Below, in pieces: positions 57,329 to 64,000 of a stretch of DNA of 64,000 nt. Under the pieces are notes generated by a model. That model did no database searches and was not told where the DNA came from. It worked only from the letters and a program-made list of their open reading frames with translations. How positions within the stretch are numbered: the stretch's first letter is position 1; every line of letters begins with the position of its first letter. The translations under genes and the position numbers were made by a program. The DNA is from Lactarius indigo. Its lineage: Eukaryota; Basidiomycota; Agaricomycetes; Russulales; Russulaceae. The stretch spans positions 62,001 through 126,000 of the forward strand of contig JAFKAC010000081.1 in NCBI GenBank assembly GCA_025766275.1. Reading direction: 5' to 3'.

Positions 57329-60300
57329 ATGGGGAAAGGAGGGTTTTCGGGACGCCTGAACCCGTCAGTCTGGGTGAGGGCCTTACATTGTAATTCTGTA
57401 ATCGTGACAACGCGCTATCGATCATTGCGAATTCCAGTAACTGTCCGAACGGAATACCAAACGACTGAAACCAACGTATTGGTCAACTCTGGAGTGACCA
57501 ACAATTTCATCCGACCAAGCATGGCAAAACGGGCAGGAATCCCGGTGCGCCCACTAGAAACACCGCGCAAGATATGGAACATAGATAATACTGAAAACAA
57601 AGCTGGGTTGATCACTCATTATGTTAACCTAGAGGTGAAAACACGAGGACAGGTAAAAAAGATGACCTTCCTGGTCACGGACCTCGGGAGTGAGGACATT
57701 GTCCTCGGCTACCCCTGGCTCAGCGCCTTCGAACCCACTATTCAGTGGGCCACGGCAACCATACACCCCGACATGCAACCAGTGGTGCTGGCCACCGAAG
57801 AAACGTTGCTTTCCACAACTGCTACCCGAGCTCTGATAGTGGCCGAGAAGGAGGATATCGTACGAGAACTAGAAGAAGAGACGTACACGAGAGCCACCAC
57901 TTCAACGGAACTGGCCATACAAGCAAAACAACATCAAGCAATGATCGTCCTTCCCCCCAAATACGCCGCATTCGGTAAGCTATTCAGTGAGCAAGCCTCG
58001 CATCGCTTCCCTCCAGCACGGCCGTGGGACCACGCAATCGACTTCAAACCGTCCGTGCCGGCCGCCATAGACTGCAAAATATATCCCATGACGCAAAAAG
58101 AAGAAGGCGAACTCAAGGAGTTCTTAGAAGAAAAGTTGAAACAGGGCTATTTACGCCCTTCTATCTCCCCATATGCATCCCCTTTCTTCTTCATCAAAAA
58201 GAAGGATGGAAAACTACGCCCTGTACAGGACTACCGGGTCATCAACTCGCACACCATCTGCAACCAATATCCCCTTCCCCTCATTCAGGATCTCATCCTC
58301 GATCTCAGCAATGCCCACATCTACACCAAACTCGATATTCGATGGGGCTACAATAACATACGTATCCGCGACGGCGACCAAGAAAAGGCAGCTTTTAAGA
58401 CCAAGTTTGGCCTCTTTGAACCTACGGTTATGTTCTTCGGTCTCACCAACTCCCCCGCAACCTTCCAAGCCATGATGAACCACATATACCGTGATACGAT
58501 CGCAAAGCACGAATGCCTTGGCACCACGATACGTGTCTACATGGATGACATTGGAATCGCCACTCACTTTGATCAGGACCTTGAAGCCCACATCGCGGCG
58601 GTCCGCGACGTCCTCCGCGTTGCGGAGGAACATGACTTGTACTTCAAATTGGAAAAATGCCTCTTCCATCAGCCACGAATGGATTACCTGGGGGTAATCC
58701 TTGAAAGGGGGGTAACTCGCATGGATCCCGTAAAAGTTCAGGGGATTAAAGATTGGCCAACGCCCACGAAGGTCAAGGATGTTCGATCCTTTCTCGGTTT
58801 CTGCAACTTTTACAGACTGTTCATTTGCGGCTTTGCCAACCACGCCAAACCACTCACCAGATTAACACAAAAAGACAAGGAGTGGTGATGGACGGATGAA
58901 GAAGACAAGGCATTCAACACACTCAAAACCCTCGTAACTGAGGAACCGGTTCTAGCCCATCCGGTACTTCAAGATCCATTTGAGCTAGAGGTTGATGTGT
59001 CAGGATATGCGGTGGGAGCTGTCCTATTACAGAAAAAGTCTGACGGAAAGCGACACCCCATAGGATACTACTCCGCAACGCTCTCAGAGGCAGAACGAAA
59101 TTACGACATTTACGACTTGGAGTTGTTGGCCATTGTCAAAGCCCTGAGGAATTGGAGGCCGCTACTCGCAGGGGCCCCGCATAAGATCAAAATCTACTCT
59201 GACCACCTTAACCTACAGTACTGGAAGTCACCACAGAAGATTAGTCGACGAGTTGCTAGGGAAGTACTCGAACTCTCTGAATACGACTTCGAGATTCACC
59301 ACATCAAAGGAAAGAATAACGGGAGGGCGGACGCCTTATCAAGGCGGCCCGACTACGATCAAGGAACTGAGGACAATGACAAAGTCGTCGTCCTACCCCC
59401 CGAAGTCTTTGTAAGAACCCTCAACATAGTGCGCACCTTTATTGCCAATCCAAATCTGCAACAACCGCGTCACCAACAGGACGAGGAGGTCATCAAGATG
59501 TGGGTAGACCCCCATCAACTCAAAAAGATACAGGGAGAGTGGTACAAGGACGGCAGGTTTGTGATAACCGGGCCCGCGTCCACACATCGTGTGCTGATAC
59601 ATGACCACCATGACCTGCCGATACACGGCCACCCGGGGATCGCAAGGACTCAACGAATCCTAGAACGACACTACTGGTGGCCACGACTACGACGAGACGT
59701 ATGCGAATACGTACAAGGATGTGCGGAGTGCCAACGTAACAAAGTGAACACCCGACCTATATGGGCTGCACTACATCCTATTGCGCCAATACTAGAAGCC
59801 ACGCCGTTTTACACAGTGGCAATGGACTTCATCACGAAACTCCCTCTGTCAAAGGGGTACGACAGTATACTAACAGTTACCGACCACGATTGCAGCAAAG
59901 CCTCCGTCTTCATCCCGTGCAAAGAAGAAATTACGGCTGAGGAAACAGCAGCCCTGTACGTGACTCACGTCTTCAAACGTTTCGGGTTACCGTGTAAAAT
60001 CATTAGTGACCGTGACCCACACTTCACGTCCAAGTTCACCCGAGAAGCATGCCGAATTTTGGGGATCCAGCAGAACATATCAACGGCGTATCACCCGCGC
60101 ACGGACGGACAATCCGAGAGGACTAATCAGTGGTTGGAACAGTACCTGCGCTTCTGGGTAAATGAGCGTCAAAATAACTGGACAGCTTATCTACCAATCG
60201 CCGAATTCGCGCACAACAATTGGCCACATGAACACACCAAACAGTCGCCATTTCAACTTCTGATGGGATACAACCCTCAAGCGGACTGGACGGATAAGCC

Positions 60301-61183
60301 ATCTCCAGTTCCCCTCGTAGCTGCACAACTGACACAACTAAAAGAGGCTAGAGATGACGCCCAACGCCTCATAAAGAAAGCTCAAGAATCCTGGGTACGC
60401 AACAAAGATACGCCCAAATTCAGCGTCAATGACCTCGTATGGCTCGAGGGCAAACATCTCCGGACGAATCAACCTACGGCAAAATTAGCAGCGCGACGCC
60501 ACGGACCCTTTCGGGTAACACAGGTGATGTCCCCGTACAACTATCAATTGGAACTTCCCATGCAGTGGAGCATCCATCCAGTGTTTCACATTGATCTTCT
60601 CACCCCGTACAAACAAACCCTTTTACATGGAGAAAATTTCACACGACCACCGCCTGAATTGATAGAAGGAGAGGAAGAGTACGAGGTCGAGGCTATTCTG
60701 GACTCCCGGCACTTTGGCAGGGGAAGACGCCTCCAATACCTCATCAAATGGAAGGGATACCCAGACTCGGAGAATCAGTGGGTCAATAAGGATGACGTCT
60801 TCGCGCCGGAAGCACTCTGTCTATATCAGGAAACGCTGGCCCACGGGAAAAGAGATAAAGTAGGGGTCATTTGGACGGAGGACAGTCATCCTCTTTTCCT
60901 TCGCTCAGCCATCACTCTCATGCCCACTTCTCCATTGCGACATGTCACACAAGCGCAGCTCCTCGACTCCCTCGCAGAAGACGCCCGCACCCTCCTGGCT
61001 GAGGACAACGACACCGAAGTCCCGAATACTCAGCTCACGCCATGGACACCTCTTGCACCAGCAGAGGGGCCCATCACTGCACAAGAATGGATCAACGTCG
61101 TCACCAGATTCCCAGACCCAACAACTACCCCCGACGACGACCGAGCCGTCGTCCACGTCTTTCGAAACGACCATGGTGAGTGA
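57329..61183 (+). pseudogene. pol of element 2: protease-RT-RNase H-integrase-chromodomain
   Basis: One frame of about 1285 codons, broken only by TGA at 58886-58888 (TGG expected, as in element 1). Protease: active site reads VNSGVTNNF, the catalytic Asp replaced by Asn. Reverse transcriptase: DYRVINSHT, KLDIRWGYNNI, FGLTNSPATFQAMMN, YMDDIGIATHF intact. RNase H: VDVSGYAVGAVLL, YDLELLAIV, YSDHLNL. Integrase: HHCC zinc region (HGHPGIARTQRIL, CAECQ), then VTDHDCSKA, IISDRDPHFTSKF and YHPRTDGQSERTNQ giving the D,D,E triad. Chromodomain near 60680-60800: EYEVEAILDSR, YLIKWKGYPDSENQW, a module that in chromoviruses directs integration to marked chromatin. A Ser/Thr-rich tail follows to 61183. Confidence 0.9.
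57341..57347 (+). promoter_or_regulatory. -1 frameshift heptamer GGGTTTT, element 2
   Basis: G GGT TTT in gag frame, 12 nt before the gag stop. The -1 reading continues as GFSGRLNPSVWVRAL into pol. Identical to the site in element 1. Confidence 0.65.
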
Positions 61184-62068
61184 GAACCGATCGCCGCTAT
61201 CCCCCCAAGCGACGACCTCATTGGCGTTCGCGGAATTTTCCCGAGCAATGACCAGCGTTCAAGCGCTGATGGAGTACGAGTTGGAGGGGTGGAGGAGAGT
61301 GGCGGCGGAGTGGCAGAAGGAACAGCTCGACTCAGCAGCGGCCCGACTGAGGGAGATGCGCGAGCGACGGCAGCGATGGCGGCAGCTGAGGCTGGCCATG
61401 ACGACGAAGATTATTACCCGGCGAGACATGCCTTCCTTCGAACGAAACGCGATGCTGATAATCCCCTCATCACGCCATGGCTCGTCTACTCCGACGGCTC
61501 CCCCATGTACCGAGGACGTGTGCGCGTGCCTGGTGCCGCCGATCACCGTCCGTTCACCACCGCCGAGGACCCCGCGCATGTCATTGTGCCTGAAGGGTTC
61601 CGGGCGAACCGATGACCCCATTACATTCGATACCCCATCACCGGACCCGACGGAGTAGAGAGGGACGCGTCGCACGTCCAGATCATCGGAGGGGCAGACC
61701 CCCTCATCTTAGGGGTTATACCGGGCTCGCCACACGTCTACAGTAAGCCCTTCTACGCCGAGCCCCACGTCTCCGCCGCACTCCGCCCCATGTACCCGCA
61801 CGAGGACCTCGTTGTCTTCGAAGCCGACAAGATTACCGATCACGCACTCAATCGTATCAACGATGAGTCGCTCACCACGGAGGTCACGCGCTTCCGTGCG
61901 GCTAGCTACGAGCTGGATCGACTCCGTGCCAGGGTGAGTCAGCTCCGCGCAATGATCGAGTGCGCGCAGGACGACAGACGCAACTCCATCTATCGCTTGG
62001 AGCGCGCTACTGTGTTGGAGCGTATCGCCGATGAACAGCGCGACTGGCCCGCCCATGACTTTCGGTGA
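61172..62068 (+). pseudogene. ORF3 downstream of pol, element 2 (frameshifted)
   Basis: Begins ATGGTGAGTGAG at 61172, overlapping the pol end. The first part encodes MVSENRSPLSPQATT and a helical, charged stretch (LEGWRRVAAEWQKEQ, LREMRERRQRWRQ). The homologous-looking continuation lies in another frame from about 61390: DDEDYYPARHAFLR, NPLITPWLVYSDG, then after TGA at 61613-61615 YPITGPDGVERDASH, LILGVIPGSPHVYSKPF and a coiled-coil end to 62068. So it carries one frameshift and one stop. It has no envelope features (no signal peptide or membrane segment). I do not recognise a function. Confidence 0.55.
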
Positions 62069-62083
62069 GTCTGGGGTCTCACG

Positions 62084-62099
62084 CTAGAAAGGGGGGTGA
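62084..62099 (+). other. Polypurine tract of element 2
   Basis: TAGAAAGGGGGGTGA-type purine run ending directly at the 3' LTR, the expected plus-strand primer. Confidence 0.75.
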
Positions 62100-62621
62100 T
62101 GTCACGTCTCGACTCTTGTGTCTCTGTATTCGACTTGGGACCCTTACTGTACCGGTTGCAACTACGGCGGTAAGGTAGATTAGTTGCGGACTTACGATAG
62201 GCGATACGAGTATGATAGGAGATTGTGCGCGGATTGCTGACTGAGGACTACGCCACTAATACCAGTAGTAGTAGTATTAGGATTTGAGCTACTTACGCGA
62301 CACGTCGGACGCTACCATACTGTGACTCATAGCAGTGCTTGAAAGCCTGCTCGACTTGTATTTAAACTGTCTCGTGAAGACCAAGATACGCCATCTTGGT
62401 CTTCTTGAATCGTCACCTGTTGTCTTCTTCTTTCTCTTCGCCTTCGCTCAAATTGTCCGACTTCGCTCATGACTTAGACCTTCGACATATTGGTATACCT
62501 CCGCATATTTACCACAACTCAGGCTTGGACCTCCGCGTCTTCAAGCAGTAGGACCGACATATCGCTAAGTTGTTGCCACTGCTTCGTGCTCAAGTCAAGC
62601 TCACGTTGTGACAGCGTTACA
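62100..62621 (+). repeat. 3' LTR of element 2
   Basis: 522 bp. Identical by eye to the 5' LTR over the first 323 bp; eight substitutions in the last 199 bp. Carries the same TATA box and palindrome. Confidence 0.95.
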
Positions 62622-64000
62622 CTGGGGCTACAACAACATATGGATTCGTGATGGCGATCAAGAAAAAGCCGCTTTCAAAACCAAATTCGGCCTTTTCGAA
62701 CCAACGGTCATGTTCTTCGGTCTCACTAACTCCCCTGCAACCTTCCAAGCGATGATGAATCACATTTACTGCGATACCATCACAAAGCACGAACGCTTGG
62801 GCACCATGATACGCGTCTACATGGACAATATTGGCATAGCCACTCACTTTGACCATGATTTGACAGCCCATATCGAGGCAGTCCGGGACGTCTTACGCAT
62901 CGCGCAGGACCACGACCTTTACTTCAAGCTCGAAAAATGTCTATTCCACCAGCCGCATATGGATTACCTGGGGGTAATCCTTGAAAGGGGGGTGACCTGA
63001 ATGGACCCCGTAAAAGTTCAAGGCATCAAGGACTGGCCAACGCCGACAAAGGTCAAGGATGTCCGCTCCTTCCTCGGATTTTGCAACTTTTACAGACTTT
63101 TCATCCGCGGCTTCGCGAATCATGCCAAGCCACTCACCAAACTGACGCGAAAGGACGAAGAATGGTGGTGGACAGAAGACGAGGACAAGGCATTCAAGAC
63201 CTTGAAGAGCCTCGTAACGGAGGAACCCGTGCTGGCACACCCGGTCCTTCAGGACCCGTTCGAACTAGAAGTTGACGCATCAGGATACGTGGTGGGAGCC
63301 GTCTTACTACAAAAGAAATCTGACGGAAAACGACACCCCATAGGATATTATTCCACGACGCTCTCAGAAGCAGAGCGTAATTACGATATTTACGACCTGG
63401 AACTGCTAGCAATCGTCAATGCGCTGAGAAATTGGAGACCACTGCTCGCAGGAGCCCCACACAAAATCAAAGTTTACTCCGACCACCTCAACTTGCAGTA
63501 CTGGAAGTCGCCACAAAAGATCAGTAGACGGGTCGCCAGGGAAGTGCTCAAACTCTCCGAATATGACTTCGAAATTCACCACATCAAAGGGAAAAATAAC
63601 GGAAGAGCAGACGCCTTGTCAAGGCGACCGGACTATGATCAAGGAGCCAAAGATAATAGTGAAGTGGTCGTCCTACCTCCAGAAGTCTTCGTACGGACCC
63701 TCAACACCGCGCGCACCTTCGTGGCAAACCCAAACTTGTTGCAACCACGCCATCAACAAGACAACGAAGTAATCAAAGTGTGGACAGACCCCCATCGCCT
63801 TAAGAAGATAGAAGGGGAGTGGTACAAAGATGGCAGGTTCATGGTAACCGGACCTGCATCCACATACCGTGTACTAATACACGACCACCACGACCTGCCA
63901 ATACACGGTCATCCTGGAATTGCGAGGACACAAAGAATCCTGGAGCGACATTACTGGTGGCCACGACTGCAGAGAGACGTGTATGAGTACGTGCAAGGAT
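62622..64000 (+). mobile_element. Chromovirus element 1, right part (runs off the window)
   Basis: Starts with the second CTGGG target copy and continues the interrupted reverse transcriptase: GYNNIWIRDGDQEKAAFKTK, FGLTNSPATFQAMMN, then YMDNIGIATHF, where the second catalytic Asp is replaced by Asn. TGA at 62998-63000 corresponds to CGC in element 2. From 63001 the frame is open to the window end: RNase H VDASGYVVGAVLL, YDLELLAIV, YSDHLNL, then the integrase zinc region HGHPGIARTQRIL. The rest of integrase, chromodomain and 3' LTR should lie just beyond 64000. Confidence 0.9.

Larger units (their letters stand above)
55259..57359 (+). pseudogene. gag of element 2 (four stop codons)
   Basis: A single frame runs from the LTR border to 57359, interrupted only by TGA at 55521, 55941, 56484 and 56991 and with no frameshift. 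Blocks match element 1: TTRDQWTSFRPYSIPRRGER, PINPETGRRE, a Gly-rich linker, PPSIFDGDRLKIDQFLTQW, MTGEDIDKYVNDFEQLARKA and a CCHC knuckle CYNCHAPGHLSRNC near 57015-57057. At least three stops correspond to CGA in the expected or paralogous sequence. The start codon is not evident. Gag forms the virus-like particle and binds the RNA. Confidence 0.85.
54737..62621 (+). mobile_element. Chromovirus element 2 (inner copy), complete, 7885 bp
   Basis: Full-length Ty3/gypsy chromovirus. Order: 5' LTR, self-priming type PBS, gag, protease, reverse transcriptase, RNase H, integrase, chromodomain, additional ORF3, polypurine tract, 3' LTR. It is inserted in the same orientation into a member of its own family. 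Four gag stops, one pol stop, one ORF3 stop and a D to N change at the protease active site make it non-autonomous as read. Confidence 0.95.

Noticed and set aside
58214..58843. 209-codon minus-strand reading inside pol
   Set aside because: Antisense shadow of the conserved reverse transcriptase.
1..64000. tRNA, rRNA, CRISPR arrays, bacterial operons or Shine-Dalgarno sites
   Set aside because: None was recognised by eye. The window is eukaryotic nuclear DNA; a covariance-model tRNA search was not possible here.

Overview
The window is from a filamentous basidiomycete, most likely an agaricomycete of polypore type. Genes carry many 45-80 bp GT-AG introns. The protein families are typical of that group: Goodbye-NACHT-ankyrin receptors, Crinkler/RHS-type proteins, a clp1-like protein, a DHA1 drug transporter, a BBE-type FAD oxidase and a chromodomain Ty3/gypsy element. 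There is no sign of bacterial or organellar DNA. The genus is inference only.

Layout. (1) 1-26340 is a segmentally duplicated immune-receptor cluster. Four intact nine-exon NLR-like genes lie on the minus strand (A 1368-4963, B 11784-15440, C 17019-20474, D 21724-25318). They are interleaved with six decayed plus-strand copies of the serine palmitoyltransferase subunit gene LCB1 and with a repeated intergenic block. Receptor A is divergent from a Crinkler/RHS-type NTPase-nuclease gene (5345-7186). (2) 26340-45850 is a mosaic of single genes and local duplicates: a clp1-like gene, an inverted pair of unrecognised small genes (29534-30244 and 45174-45843), two near-identical DHA1 transporters 4537 bp apart, three tandem genes encoding only a Crinkler-type ubiquitin-like header domain, and the housekeeping gene for ribosomal protein eL34. 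(3) 46110-49743 holds PIG-F/Gpi11 (GPI-anchor synthesis) and a secreted FAD-linked oxidoreductase. (4) 51147-64000 is two nested copies of one chromovirus family. The inner copy is complete (54737-62621) and sits inside the reverse-transcriptase region of the outer copy, flanked by a 5-bp target duplication.

The first half looks like an evolving recognition locus. The receptors share architecture and splice sites but differ in the number of 21-bp coding heptad repeats between the Goodbye and NACHT domains (8, 11, 0, 8) and in their ankyrin repeats. The retroelement pair shows an apparent self-priming primer-binding site, a conserved -1 frameshift heptamer, an extra ORF after the integrase-chromodomain, and stop codons mostly explained by CGA to TGA changes.

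Exon boundaries were derived by hand from splice signals and reading frame. They keep frame for every intact gene listed, but none is supported by transcript data.
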